Part shown: piece after piece, positions 1 to 9,591 of the stretch
How the letters are laid out: each line of letters starts with the position of its first letter
Numbering within the stretch: the stretch's first letter is position 1
Origin: CAIVPM01 sp964477265
GTDB lineage: Bacteria > Bacteroidota > Bacteroidia > Chitinophagales > Chitinophagaceae
Assembly (NCBI GenBank): GCA_964477265.1
Contig: CAYZDJ010000018.1
Location: forward strand, 1-59,986
Length of the DNA: 59,986 bases
Reading direction: 5' to 3'
Notes under the pieces: generated by a model
The model's database searches: none
Told to the model about the DNA's origin: nothing
Seen by the model: the letters and a program-made list of their open reading frames with translations, nothing else
Position numbers and translations under genes: made by a program

Positions 1-391
1 GGCTTGGCATAATAGCCATTTTCCTCAGAAAAATAAAATTTTAAACAACTTCATTATTAATAAAAAACAACTCAAAATTTAAATTAATTGACAATTTTAC
101 TTATTTTGCATTGTTAACAGTTTTTTAAATTGTTTATTTCTTATGAAAAATATTTATAAAATCCACATTTACTATGTGAAAGAGTTGGTGGCAGAGTTGT
201 AAACAATGGAAATTAAAGTTATTTACGTAACCTGAAAATTGAATTGTTGAATTTAACTTTAATAAAACAAAGTTTCTTTTTGATAAACAATAAAATTGTA
301 TAAACTGAGTTTATTAAATAAAGTTTATTAAATAATTTGTAATATCTAGTAAGCTAGCGTAAGCATTTTTAAAAATTTCAATAACATCACT
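1..391. other. Non-coding upstream region, AT-rich
   Basis: No convincing gene lies in these 391 bases, which are very AT-rich and probably contain the promoter and leader of the secreted protein that begins at 392. At the extreme left edge the minus strand reads GAGGAAA followed by an ATG at 19-17 and a second in-frame ATG at 10-8. This could be the first few codons of a divergent gene outside the window, but six codons are too few to call. Confidence 0.5.
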
Positions 392-3300
392 ATGAGAAAC
401 TATGTAAAGTATTTACACACTTTTTTAGTCAGCATTTATTTACTATTATCAACAGCCCAAGCTCAAGTTGCATGCTCATCTTGCACATCCAACGACTTTA
501 CCTTTAATAGCTTTTATGTAGGTGATGTAAGTGGTAACCAGCTTAATACTAGCTGCACTGTAGGTACCCCTCAAACTGCCTATTTGTGGATGAATGTGAC
601 AAATAATAGTACCAGATACTCTTTAAAGGTCTATTACCAATTAGTTGAGCACGATTATATGAATGGAACAACTTCTACAACTACGGTAGAAAATTGTTTA
701 TATAACAATGTTGCCATTCCACAAACCTTAATTAATCTAGGAACTATCAGTTGGACCTGTGGAAATGCATTGGAAATAACAAATTTCCAGATGCACTGGA
801 AACAAAACAATTCCATCTCCTGCTCTTACGATGCACCTAAATGTTTATGTGTTGCAAATACTTACATTTCCCAACCTTTAATAACAACATTTACTTACAG
901 TGGCTGTAACAACGGAACCACAACAACAATCGCTTTTACATCAAATGTTGTAGGGGGATTGGCACCATACACATATAACTGGAGTTTTGGAGATGCAACT
1001 TCATCAACATTAGCAAATCCTTCACACACATATAATAACCCTGGTCCATACACAGCTACACTTACAATACAGGATGCATTTGGAACAGTCAGTACATACA
1101 GTCAATCAATAACTTTTCCTGCTGCAGTTACCTCACCTACAGTAAGTGTGACACAGCCTACCTGTAGTGTTTCAACAGGAACAATTACAGTAACTGCACC
1201 AACAGGAGCAGGTATTACTTATAGTATTGATGGAATCAATTATCAGGCATCAAATACTTTTAGTGGGGTTGCTAGTGGATCATATTCTGTTACATATAAA
1301 AATGCTTCTGGTTGTACATCTGGATTTGTAACTGCAACTATTAATGTACAGCCAGCAACACCAGCAGCTCCAACTGTGAGTGTAACACAACCTACCTGTA
1401 GTGTTGCTACAGGAACAATTACAGTAACTGCACCAACTGGGGCAGGTATGACTTATAGCATTGATGGAATTAACTATCAAGCGTCTACTACTTTCAGTGG
1501 AGTTACAAGTGGATCATACTCAGTTACTGCAAAAAGTAGTGGAGGTTGCGTTTCAACTGCAACAACAGCAACAGTAAATGCACAGCCAGCAACACCAGCA
1601 GCACCAACTGTAAGTGTAACACAACCTACTTGTAGTGTTGCTACTGGAACAATTACAGTATCTGCACCAACTGGAGCTGGTATGACTTATAGTAAAGATG
1701 GCATCAATTACCAAGCCTCTACAACATTCAGTGGCGTAACTTCAGGCTCATATCCAATTACAGCAAAAGGTAGCAATGGATGTATTTCAACTGCAACAAC
1801 AGCAACAGTAAATGCACAACCAGCTACTCCAGCTGCACCAACAGTAAGTGTAACACAACCTACTTGTAGCGTTGCTACTGGCACAATAACAGTATCTGCA
1901 CCAACTGGAGCAGGTATGACATATAGTAAAGATGGCATCAATTATCAAGCCTCTACAACATTTAGTGGGGTGGCTACTGGGTCATATTCAATTACAGCAA
2001 AAGGTAGTAATGGCTGCGTTTCAACTGCAACAACAGCAACAGTAAATGCACAACCAGCTACACCAGCTGCACCAACNNNNNNNNNNNNNNNNNNNNNNNN
2101 NNNNNNNNNNNNNNNNNNNNNNNNNNNNNNNNNNNNNNNNNNNNNNNNNNNNNNNNNNNNNNNNNNNNNNNNNNNNAATGCACAACCAGCTACACCAGCT
2201 GCACCAACTGTAAGTGTAACACAACCAACTTGTAGTGTTGCTACAGGAACAATTACAGTATCAGCACCAACTGGAGCAGGTATTACATATAGTAAAGATG
2301 GAATTAACTACCAAGTATCAACAACTTTTAGTGGTGTAACTGCTGGTTCTTATTCTATTACTGCAAAAAGCAGCAGTGGTTGCGTTTCAACAGCAACAAC
2401 AGCAACAGTAAATACACAACCAGCTACGCCAACTACACCAACAGTAGGCCTAACACAACCAACTTGTAGTGTTGCCACTGGCACAATAACAGTATCTGCA
2501 CCAACTGGGGCAGGTATTACATATAGTATTGATGGAATAAATTATCAGGCTTCAACAACATTCAGTGGTGTAACTGCTGGTTCTTATTCAGTAACTGCAA
2601 AAGGTAGTAATGGTTGCGTTTCTTCTGCAACAATTGCTAACATAAATGCACAACCAGCTACACCAGCTACACCAACAGTTAGTGCAAATGGTCCAACAAT
2701 TTTTTGTAGTGGTGGAAGTGTTACATTAACTTCTTCAAGTGCAACAGGTAACCAATGGTATTTAAATGGCAACCCTATTGGTGGAGCTACTAATCAAACT
2801 TTGGTTGTTAATGCAAGTGGAAGCTACACTGTGATTGTTACAGGAGTTTCTGGCTGTAGTTCATCACCTTCATCAGCTACAGTAATAACTGTTAACAGCA
2901 ATCCAATAGTTGGAGCAATTTCTGGTATGTCGCCACTTTGTGAAGCTGTAAGCACAACATATACAAGTATTACACCTAGTGGTGTTTGGTCATCTTCAAA
3001 CAACAGCATTGCAACTGTAAACAGCATATCTGGAGTTGTTACTGGAGTTTCTGCAGGAACAGCAACCATTTCTTACACAGTAACAAATGGCTCTGGTTGT
3101 AGCACAACAGTGAATAAAATTATTGTAATTGAGTCTGCACCAACAGCTACAATTACAGCTTCTGGCAGTACAACAACCTGTGCTGGAGGTGGATTTTTCT
3201 TAACAAGTAGTGCAGGAAACTCATATCAATGGTATTTAAATGGCGTTGCAATTCCTGGTGCTATTGGTCAAACATATTTTCCAACTGCTTCAGGTACTTA

Positions 3301-6073
3301 TACAGTAGAAATAACGTACGCTTCTGGATGTGTTGTTACATCAGCAGGTGTACCTGTTACTATTGTTACAATATCAGCAACAACAATTGCAGCAAATGGG
3401 CCAACAACTATTTGTTCTAGCGGTAGTGTTCAATTGTGTCCTGCTGTTTGGGGCTGGAGCAATTATCAATGGTATTTAAATGGTGTTGCAATGGCGGCAC
3501 CAGTAGGAACCTCTTCTTGTATTACAGTAAATACAGCTGGTAGTTATACATTATCTGTGCAAAATGGTGCTGGTTGCTGGAGTAATCCATCAGCAGCAGT
3601 AGTTGTTACTATTTCTGCAGCCCCTGCATCACCAACTATTTCTGCAGGTGGACCAACAACTTTTTGTGCAGGAGGTAATGTTACATTAAGTTCTTCAGTA
3701 GTAACAGGAAATCAATGGTATTTAAATGGAAGTGCTATTGCTGGTGCAACCAATCAAAATTATGTAGCTACTTTACCAGGAACATATACAGTTACCACAA
3801 GCAATGGTGGTTGCGAAAGTGCACCAAGTACAGGTGTTGCTGTAGTTATCAGTAATGCAATTGCACCAACATTAAGTAGCCCATCAACAGAATTATGTTC
3901 TGGCTCTATAACAATAACTTCAAATATTGCAACTGGCAACCAATGGTATTTAAATGGAGTTTTAATTCCAGGTGCTACAAACCAAACATATGATGCTACT
4001 GTTGCAGGCACTTATACAGTTGTAAATACACAGGGAACTTGTGTAATAAACTCAAGCAACAGTATTGTAATAGTTTCAAGTGCATCATCTATGCCAACAA
4101 TAGCTGCACCAGATGGTACAAATGTTTGTATTGGTGGCAGCATTCAATTATGCCCTGCCGCTTGGGGATACAGCAATTATCAATGGTATAAAAATGGAGT
4201 TGCCATACCAGCTCCAATAGGCACCTCAGCTTGCCTTACACTAACAGATGCTGATGCAGGTTCATATACTTTAGCTGGTCAAAATGGTGCAGGCTGCTGG
4301 TCATCACAATCTGCTGCAGTAGTAGTAACTGCAGGTGGTGCTTGTTCTGTATCAAGTGGTGGTGGTGGTGGTGTTGAAAGTAAAAGTATAGGTGCAGTTA
4401 TTGCTTCAAGATTATTTGGCAATGCCAAACAAAATAAAACAGAACTAAATGGTGTTGCAAATGGTATTAAGTTTATAAAAAGCGGTACAGTGGTAAATGG
4501 CATCAATGATTTAAGTTTACAAGACCTTACACCAGCTTCTGTTGTAGGCACAGATATGCCTTATGTAAGCTCGCCTACAGACCTTGTTAATTTTACCAAT
4601 GCCAAGGATGTTTTTGCTGTTGATTATTCATCGAACAATGTTATCAGGGCAGTTAGTTTTTCTACCAAAACTTTGGGTGGAATATATTCTCATACAAAAC
4701 CAATTTGTGATAGGTTAAAAGGTGCTGAACTGAAAGAAGTAAAAATTATTAATGTAAATGGATATGATTTAATGGCATATAAAATTCGCCAGAGAACAGG
4801 ACAAATTGAGTATGCTATGAATCTTAGTGCAGGAACTGCTGTAACACGCAATACCATTAGTTTACAAAGCAACTGGTTTACCGATAACTATCAATCAGAT
4901 GAAACATTGTACAACTTTCAGTTATGGGCTGTAAATTATGCTATGGTTATAGATATGGCTCAAAACATTATATCTAAATTACAATACTTAGGCACTGTAA
5001 ACTCGGTTACAGCAACTGATTTACCTAAAATATATGTTACCAAGGGAACAAGAAAAAATACAGAAATTGAGTTTGTTTTACATAACAACACCACATTTAC
5101 CAATGGTTATTTTGAATTGAGTGAAAAAGCAAATGAAACATTGGGGGCATCTCAGACAACTATCAAACAAATTGCATTTACTGCAACAGCCAATGGTTAC
5201 ACTACTTTCTCATTACCTGTAAGTGACCATTATGAAGGTGACATAAAAGTGTATTTAAATAACAAGCTAACCGACCTTGTGTATATGGCTGATGGCAGTT
5301 GGAGTATTGATTACAATAAAAACAATTCAGTTATCAGTAAATTTAATATTGTAAACGAAGTAAATCCTACTGTAAATGCTAACGAACACAGGTTATTTAG
5401 AAATGTGGAAGTAAGTGGCAATGTAGATAGTTATGTGAGCGTTTATAAAACCATGATGGGTGGTGGATTAGACTTGGATTTAAGTAGCTATAAATCTATA
5501 ATATTTAATGCCAATACAGTAGGTGCAGATGCTGTAAAAGTAACGTTGTTAAAAAAATCTATTACTGCGTGGGATGACCAGTATAGTTCGACAATTTATT
5601 TAAATGGCAATAAAGAATATACCATAAACTTAAGCCAATTCAAAAGCAAGGCATTTGCCGACCCAATCAATGCCAATGATATTACTGCTGTTAGTTTTAG
5701 CTTTACAACTGGTGGCAGAACAAGAAATGTGACTATCAATTTAAGTAATGTAAGGTTCAGCAATGTTGTTTCGACTGTTGTAGCAGCTACAGTAGAGGAA
5801 ACGCCAGTGTTTATGGTTTATCCAAATCCTGTTGAAGGTCAGGCATTCAACATTTCATTTAACAGCAATAAAGAACAAGCACTAGTATTAAAGGTTATAG
5901 ATGCAGCAACAGGTAGGGTAGCTAAAGTGGATTTCATTAATGCAGTTAAAGGTGAAAACAAAAAAATCATTGCTTTACAAAATGCATTACTGAATGGAAG
6001 CTACTTAATTACTTTAGAAGGTGATGATGTAAAGTATAAATCTGGAAAAATTATCCTGAAAAGGTTATTCTAA
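392..6073 (+). CDS. T9SS-secreted repeat adhesin-like protein (PKD, tandem repeats, Ig-like domains)
   Basis: Large secreted surface protein, 1893 codons including an assembly gap. Residues 1-25 form a signal peptide ending in AQAQ. A PKD-like domain at about 164-246 shows the YNWSFGDA and PSHTY motifs. Residues 249-760 are a tandem array of 78-residue repeats (TQPTCSVATGTITV, GINYQAS, GSYSVTAK), reminiscent of the repeats in SprB-type adhesins. Several Ig-like domains with NQWYLNG motifs and one BIG2-like segment (around SNNSIATVNS) follow to about 1320. A glycine stretch then leads into a region of about 450 residues that I do not recognise. The last ~88 residues (from VYPNPVEG to KIILKRLF) match a type A T9SS C-terminal sorting domain, so export by T9SS and surface anchoring are expected. 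The role is probably adhesion or gliding, but this is inferred. A strong terminator follows. True length is uncertain because of the gap at 2077-2176. Confidence 0.9.
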   Translation: MRNYVKYLHTFLVSIYLLLSTAQAQVACSSCTSNDFTFNSFYVGDVSGNQLNTSCTVGTPQTAYLWMNVTNNSTRYSLKVYYQLVEHDYMNGTTSTTTVENCLYNNVAIPQTLINLGTISWTCGNALEITNFQMHWKQNNSISCSYDAPKCLCVANTYISQPLITTFTYSGCNNGTTTTIAFTSNVVGGLAPYTYNWSFGDATSSTLANPSHTYNNPGPYTATLTIQDAFGTVSTYSQSITFPAAVTSPTVSVTQPTCSVSTGTITVTAPTGAGITYSIDGINYQASNTFSGVASGSYSVTYKNASGCTSGFVTATINVQPATPAAPTVSVTQPTCSVATGTITVTAPTGAGMTYSIDGINYQASTTFSGVTSGSYSVTAKSSGGCVSTATTATVNAQPATPAAPTVSVTQPTCSVATGTITVSAPTGAGMTYSKDGINYQASTTFSGVTSGSYPITAKGSNGCISTATTATVNAQPATPAAPTVSVTQPTCSVATGTITVSAPTGAGMTYSKDGINYQASTTFSGVATGSYSITAKGSNGCVSTATTATVNAQPATPAAPXXXXXXXXXXXXXXXXXXXXXXXXXXXXXXXXXXNAQPATPAAPTVSVTQPTCSVATGTITVSAPTGAGITYSKDGINYQVSTTFSGVTAGSYSITAKSSSGCVSTATTATVNTQPATPTTPTVGLTQPTCSVATGTITVSAPTGAGITYSIDGINYQASTTFSGVTAGSYSVTAKGSNGCVSSATIANINAQPATPATPTVSANGPTIFCSGGSVTLTSSSATGNQWYLNGNPIGGATNQTLVVNASGSYTVIVTGVSGCSSSPSSATVITVNSNPIVGAISGMSPLCEAVSTTYTSITPSGVWSSSNNSIATVNSISGVVTGVSAGTATISYTVTNGSGCSTTVNKIIVIESAPTATITASGSTTTCAGGGFFLTSSAGNSYQWYLNGVAIPGAIGQTYFPTASGTYTVEITYASGCVVTSAGVPVTIVTISATTIAANGPTTICSSGSVQLCPAVWGWSNYQWYLNGVAMAAPVGTSSCITVNTAGSYTLSVQNGAGCWSNPSAAVVVTISAAPASPTISAGGPTTFCAGGNVTLSSSVVTGNQWYLNGSAIAGATNQNYVATLPGTYTVTTSNGGCESAPSTGVAVVISNAIAPTLSSPSTELCSGSITITSNIATGNQWYLNGVLIPGATNQTYDATVAGTYTVVNTQGTCVINSSNSIVIVSSASSMPTIAAPDGTNVCIGGSIQLCPAAWGYSNYQWYKNGVAIPAPIGTSACLTLTDADAGSYTLAGQNGAGCWSSQSAAVVVTAGGACSVSSGGGGGVESKSIGAVIASRLFGNAKQNKTELNGVANGIKFIKSGTVVNGINDLSLQDLTPASVVGTDMPYVSSPTDLVNFTNAKDVFAVDYSSNNVIRAVSFSTKTLGGIYSHTKPICDRLKGAELKEVKIINVNGYDLMAYKIRQRTGQIEYAMNLSAGTAVTRNTISLQSNWFTDNYQSDETLYNFQLWAVNYAMVIDMAQNIISKLQYLGTVNSVTATDLPKIYVTKGTRKNTEIEFVLHNNTTFTNGYFELSEKANETLGASQTTIKQIAFTATANGYTTFSLPVSDHYEGDIKVYLNNKLTDLVYMADGSWSIDYNKNNSVISKFNIVNEVNPTVNANEHRLFRNVEVSGNVDSYVSVYKTMMGGGLDLDLSSYKSIIFNANTVGADAVKVTLLKKSITAWDDQYSSTIYLNGNKEYTINLSQFKSKAFADPINANDITAVSFSFTTGGRTRNVTINLSNVRFSNVVSTVVAATVEETPVFMVYPNPVEGQAFNISFNSNKEQALVLKVIDAATGRVAKVDFINAVKGENKKIIALQNALLNGSYLITLEGDDVKYKSGKIILKRLF
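1136..2671 (+). repeat. 234-bp in-frame tandem repeat array
   Basis: Copies of an exactly 234-bp (78-codon) unit start at 1136, 1370, 1604, 1838, 2072 (cut by the gap), 2204 and 2438, ending at 2671. Each unit begins with a Pro-Thr-Val-Ser-Val-like segment, has one Cys in TQPTCSV and one in the G-C-(V/I)-S region, and ends in a NAQPATPA linker. Copies differ mainly at synonymous or conservative sites. Every spacing is constant except across the N run, which shows the gap is wrongly sized. Confidence 0.95.
2077..2176. other. Assembly gap of 100 N inside the repeat array
   Basis: Exactly 100 N, the usual placeholder for a gap of unknown size. The unit starting at 2072 shows only 5 bases before the gap, and the following unit is preceded by 27 bases after it. 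With a 234-bp period, the missing DNA should be 202 bp plus any multiple of 234. Both 100 and 202 are 1 modulo 3, so the reading frame is kept by either. Confidence 0.97.
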
Positions 6074-6091
6074 TTTAATTTTTTCTTTAAC

Positions 6092-6122
6092 AAAAAAGCT
6101 CCTGTTTACAGGAGCTTTTTTG
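6092..6122 (+). terminator. Rho-independent terminator after the repeat adhesin gene
   Basis: Perfect 8-bp stem AGCTCCTG/CAGGAGCT with a TTTA loop (6097-6116), preceded by an A run and followed by six T. It lies about 20 bases after the stop codon at 6073. Confidence 0.92.
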
Positions 6123-6199
6123 TTAATATAGAATTACGTTTTATAAAAACTACTTGCCCCTTATTAGACTTTTTACTATTTTTAATACCAGAAGTTTAT

Positions 6200-6790
6200 A
6201 TGGAAAAACAATTGCAACTGCAGTTTGAAGAAGAAAGAAAGAGATTGATAAAAGAGTTCTTTCCTGAAAATAAATCATGGTGGAAATCCAATAATCATCA
6301 ATATACTTCCACGAAATTTATTGCCTCAAAAAATCACTATAAATTTAAAGAACAAAGTGAATTTATCATTGACAATTCAAGACACACCTGGCTTTTTGTA
6401 TCTTTTGTTTGGCTACTAAATTTTAGTCTTGCAATTTATTTGCTTGTAATTAACTGTTATGAAGATTTACTAATTGCAACAGTGATATTGTTGCTTGTAT
6501 CATTATGGTTATACCAGTCAATTAAAAATAATTTTGACAAGGAGCCAAAGATTATTATAGATAAAAAAGGTATCAGGTTTATTGAAGAAAATATCTATAT
6601 TAATTGGAGCAATATTGTTGATACATACATAAAAGATGACAATGGATACGATACTATTACTTACTATTTAGTAATACGTTATTATAATAAAAGCTGTGAT
6701 CTATTTGAAACAGTTGAAAAAAGTCTAAACAAATTTTCTTATTCTGAAAAGCAAATTGCATGTATGATTGAATTACTGAAATACAGATAG
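6200..6790 (+). CDS. Membrane protein with two TM segments, YcxB-like architecture, function unknown
   Basis: 196 residues. I do not recognise a named family with certainty. A charged N-terminal part (about 1-62) precedes two closely spaced hydrophobic segments (about 64-85 and 88-107). A C-terminal cytoplasmic domain follows with alternating beta strands (PKIIIDKKGIRFIEENIYINWSNI). This layout resembles YcxB-like or PH-like membrane proteins. The ATG at 6200 is the first in frame after the terminator upstream. The gene converges on uvrB, with only 3 bases between the two stop codons. Function cannot be inferred. Confidence 0.7.
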   Translation: MEKQLQLQFEEERKRLIKEFFPENKSWWKSNNHQYTSTKFIASKNHYKFKEQSEFIIDNSRHTWLFVSFVWLLNFSLAIYLLVINCYEDLLIATVILLLVSLWLYQSIKNNFDKEPKIIIDKKGIRFIEENIYINWSNIVDTYIKDDNGYDTITYYLVIRYYNKSCDLFETVEKSLNKFSYSEKQIACMIELLKYR

Positions 6791-6793
6791 CAA

Positions 6794-8824
6794 TTACTTC
6801 ATTCCTTCCAACTCTTTCTGCATCCTAAACATTTCATCTCTCAATTTTGCTGCTTCAATAAAGTCCAAATCTTTTGCAGCTTTCTCCATTTGCTTTTTAA
6901 CTTGTGCAATGGCTTTTTCCATTTGTGGAATGGTTTTATAACTTACTTGTTCTTCTGCTGCAATTGGTGGTGCATCATCAATTATGGCATAAGGTTTACT
7001 GTTATCAAAGCCTTTAATATCAAGCACACTGCCTTGTTTCATTATTTGCTCAATAGATTTTTTTACAGTAGTTGGTGTAATGTTGTGGGCAATGTTATAT
7101 GCCACTTGCTTTTCACGCCTTCTGTTGGTTTCATCAATGGTGCGTTGCATACTTTGTGTCATCTTATCAGCATAAAAAATCACCAGTCCTTCAGCGTTTC
7201 TTGCAGCCCTGCCAGCAGTTTGAGTAAGGCTTTTTTCATTACGCAAAAAACCTTCTTTGTCTGCATCTAAAATAGCAACCAAACTTACTTCTGGCAAATC
7301 CAATCCTTCTCTTAGTAAATTAACGCCAACTAGCACATCAATTTCGCCAAGCCTAAGCTGGCGAAGGATTTCAACCCTTTCCAAAGCATCAATATCACTA
7401 TGAATATATTTTGATTTGATATTGATACGCTTTAAATATTTATCCATTTCTTCAGCCATACGTTTAGTTAATGTTGTAACCAAAACCCTATCACCTTTTG
7501 TAACTCTTTTATCAATTTCATCCAACAAATCATCAATCTGGTTTACACTTGGTCTTACTTCAATGGGTGGCTCTAACAAACCTGTTGGACGCACAACTTG
7601 CTCAACAACCACACCACCTGTTTTTTCTAATTCATAATTGCCAGGTGTGGCACTTACAAACACAGATTGTGGAATTAAATTTTCAAACTCGTGAAAGTTT
7701 AAAGGGCGATTATCCAAAGCACTTGGTAAACGAAAACCAAAATCAACCAACACCATTTTCCTGCTTCTATCACCACCATACATTCCTGCAATTTGGCTAA
7801 CAGTAACGTGGCTTTCATCAACCATCAACAAAAAATCTTTAGGAAAATAATCCAACAAACAATAAGGTCTTGTGCCGGGTTGTCGCCTGTCAAAAAAACG
7901 AGAATAATTTTCAATACCTGTGCAATAGCCCAACTCACGAATCATTTCCAAATCATACTCCACACGTTCCTTTACACGATGAGCTTCCACACGTTTGCCA
8001 ATGCTCATAAAATATTCATATTGCTTCATCATTTCATCCTGAATATCGTGTATCACTTCCTGCAAAATATCTTTTGGTGCTACATATAAGTTAGCAGGAA
8101 AGATGGCAGCGTTTTCTAAGATTGAAATCCGTTTGCTGGTTTCTTTTTCAAGTGTTTCAATTTCTTCAATCTCATCGCCAAAAAAAGTTATACGATAAGC
8201 ATAATCTACATAAGGTAAATTAATATCAACAGTATCTCCCTTCACTCTAAAAGTTCCCCTGCTCCAATCGCCTTGAGACCTTGTGTAGAGCGAGTTTACA
8301 AGCCTGTGTAAAAATCCCTGACGAGAAATAATTTCTCCTTTTTCTATACGAATAATTCCATTTTCAAACTCTGTAGGATTGCCCATACCATAAATGCAAC
8401 TCACACTGGCAACAATCACAATATCCCTTCTGCCACTCAACAATTCTGCTGTTGCTTGCAAACGAAGTTTATCTAACTCTTCATTAACATTCAAATCTTT
8501 TTCAATGTATGTATCACTAACTGGTAAGTATGCTTCTGGTTGATAGTAATCGTAATAGCTCACAAAATATCCAACGGCATTATCAGGAAAAAACTGTTTA
8601 AACTCTCCATACAATTGAGCCACCAAAGTTTTATTGTGTGTAAGCACCAGCGTTGGACGCTGCACCTGTGCAATAACATTTGCCATAGTAAATGTTTTGC
8701 CACTGCCAGTTACCCCAAGTAATGTTTGATATTGTTCACCATCATTAATGCCTTGCACCAATTGCTTTATAGCATTGGGTTGGTCGCCTGCAGGTTTATA
8801 TGGTGCGTTGAGTTGGAATTGCAT
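6794..8824 (-). CDS. uvrB: UvrABC excinuclease subunit B
   Basis: Helicase-like damage-recognition subunit of nucleotide excision repair. UvrA loads it onto lesions and it then recruits UvrC for incision. The 676 residues match the usual UvrB length. Visible landmarks are the Walker A motif GVTGSGKT at 37-44, the beta-hairpin region YYDYYQPEAY that inserts between DNA strands, the DESH box (MVDESHV, about residue 338), the helicase motif DVLVGVNLLREGLDLPEV, QTAGRAARN, and a C-terminal UVR domain (about 635-672, AAKLRDEM) that contacts UvrC. Start is the ATG at 8824. It is a single gene divergent from the Sua5/TsaC gene and convergent with the membrane protein gene at 6200. Nothing is missing or unusual in the protein. 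Confidence 0.98.
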   Translation of the reverse strand: MQFQLNAPYKPAGDQPNAIKQLVQGINDGEQYQTLLGVTGSGKTFTMANVIAQVQRPTLVLTHNKTLVAQLYGEFKQFFPDNAVGYFVSYYDYYQPEAYLPVSDTYIEKDLNVNEELDKLRLQATAELLSGRRDIVIVASVSCIYGMGNPTEFENGIIRIEKGEIISRQGFLHRLVNSLYTRSQGDWSRGTFRVKGDTVDINLPYVDYAYRITFFGDEIEEIETLEKETSKRISILENAAIFPANLYVAPKDILQEVIHDIQDEMMKQYEYFMSIGKRVEAHRVKERVEYDLEMIRELGYCTGIENYSRFFDRRQPGTRPYCLLDYFPKDFLLMVDESHVTVSQIAGMYGGDRSRKMVLVDFGFRLPSALDNRPLNFHEFENLIPQSVFVSATPGNYELEKTGGVVVEQVVRPTGLLEPPIEVRPSVNQIDDLLDEIDKRVTKGDRVLVTTLTKRMAEEMDKYLKRINIKSKYIHSDIDALERVEILRQLRLGEIDVLVGVNLLREGLDLPEVSLVAILDADKEGFLRNEKSLTQTAGRAARNAEGLVIFYADKMTQSMQRTIDETNRRREKQVAYNIAHNITPTTVKKSIEQIMKQGSVLDIKGFDNSKPYAIIDDAPPIAAEEQVSYKTIPQMEKAIAQVKKQMEKAAKDLDFIEAAKLRDEMFRMQKELEGMK

Positions 8825-8856
8825 TTGAGATGTAAAATAAAGTCAAATTATTAATG

Positions 8857-8890
8857 CAAAATTATTTACATTTAAATAGTTTTAATTTTG
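8857..8890. promoter_or_regulatory. Possible back-to-back promoters of uvrB and the Sua5/TsaC gene
   Basis: Two exact copies of the Bacteroidota -7 box TAnnTTTG face outward in the 84-bp divergent spacer. TAATTTTG is on the plus strand at 8883-8890 (18 bases before ATG 8909) and on the minus strand at 8864-8857 (about 33 bases before ATG 8824). No clear TTG -33 box lies at the usual 17-23 spacing for either, so this is only suggestive. Confidence 0.35.
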
Positions 8891-8908
8891 CAATAACATA
8901 CGTCATTT

Positions 8909-9514
8909 ATGCTTTTACACATTCATCCAGATAACCCCAACCCACGCAATGTAAAAACAGTTGTGGAATGCCTGTTAGATGGTGGTGTAATCATTTATCC
9001 TACTGATACTATTTATGGTTTGGGTTGCGATATCTTTCAGCACAGAGCTATAGAAAGAATTTGTAAAATAAAAAATATTGATGTTGCAAAAGCCAATTTA
9101 AGTTTTGTGTGCTATGATTTAAGCGACCTTAGTAAATACACCAAAAGCATACCCACACCACTTTACAGAACATTGAAAAATTATTTGCCTGGTGCTTATA
9201 CTTTTATTTTACCTGCTAGTAAAGAAGTGCCAAAAATTTTGCATAGTAAAAAAAGTACTATTGGCTTGCGTGTGCCAAATAACAATATTGCACGTACTAT
9301 TGTTAAGGAACTTAACCATCCTGTTTTGTCTGCATCGTTGCCTGGCGAAATGGTTGAAGAATATACTGACCCCGAACTGATGCACCAAAATTTTGAACAC
9401 CTTGTAGATATTGTAATTGATGGTGGCATTGGTGGTTACACACCATCTACCATTATTGATTGCACTAAAGATGAAATGGAAGTTGTAAGAATGGGTGCTG
9501 GTGTATGGGAATAG
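8909..9514 (+). CDS. Sua5/YciO/YrdC (TsaC-type) L-threonylcarbamoyladenylate synthase family protein
   Basis: 201 residues spanning one YrdC-like domain. The family makes threonylcarbamoyl-AMP from threonine, bicarbonate and ATP for the t6A37 modification of ANN-decoding tRNAs; YciO-type paralogs are less well understood. Visible family features are GGVIIYPTDTIYGLGCD near residues 29-45, the KxR-like KIKNID segment, LPGAYTFILPASK, and the end motif GGYTPSTIIDC. The short length lacks the extra C-terminal Sua5 domain. The sequence could be YciO rather than TsaC, so no symbol is given. A TAATTTTG box lies just upstream and hbd follows 77 bases downstream. Confidence 0.9.
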   Translation: MLLHIHPDNPNPRNVKTVVECLLDGGVIIYPTDTIYGLGCDIFQHRAIERICKIKNIDVAKANLSFVCYDLSDLSKYTKSIPTPLYRTLKNYLPGAYTFILPASKEVPKILHSKKSTIGLRVPNNNIARTIVKELNHPVLSASLPGEMVEEYTDPELMHQNFEHLVDIVIDGGIGGYTPSTIIDCTKDEMEVVRMGAGVWE

Positions 9515-9591
9515 AAGTTGTCATAATACTAAATATGTATTGATTCATTTAATCATCAACCCCTTTCTTTGCTAAATAAATTAATTGCTTT

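Noticed and set aside
1..19. Minus-strand ATG with a GAGGA sequence at the left edge
   Set aside because: Only about six codons are inside the window, so a gene cannot be supported.
1136..2671. Tandem repeats could look like a CRISPR array
   Set aside because: The units are 234 bp, contiguous and in frame with a single open reading frame; there are no short identical repeats with unique spacers.
6890..8722. Plus-strand open frames of 60-126 codons across uvrB
   Set aside because: They lie antisense to a complete, well-conserved uvrB and carry no recognisable domains.
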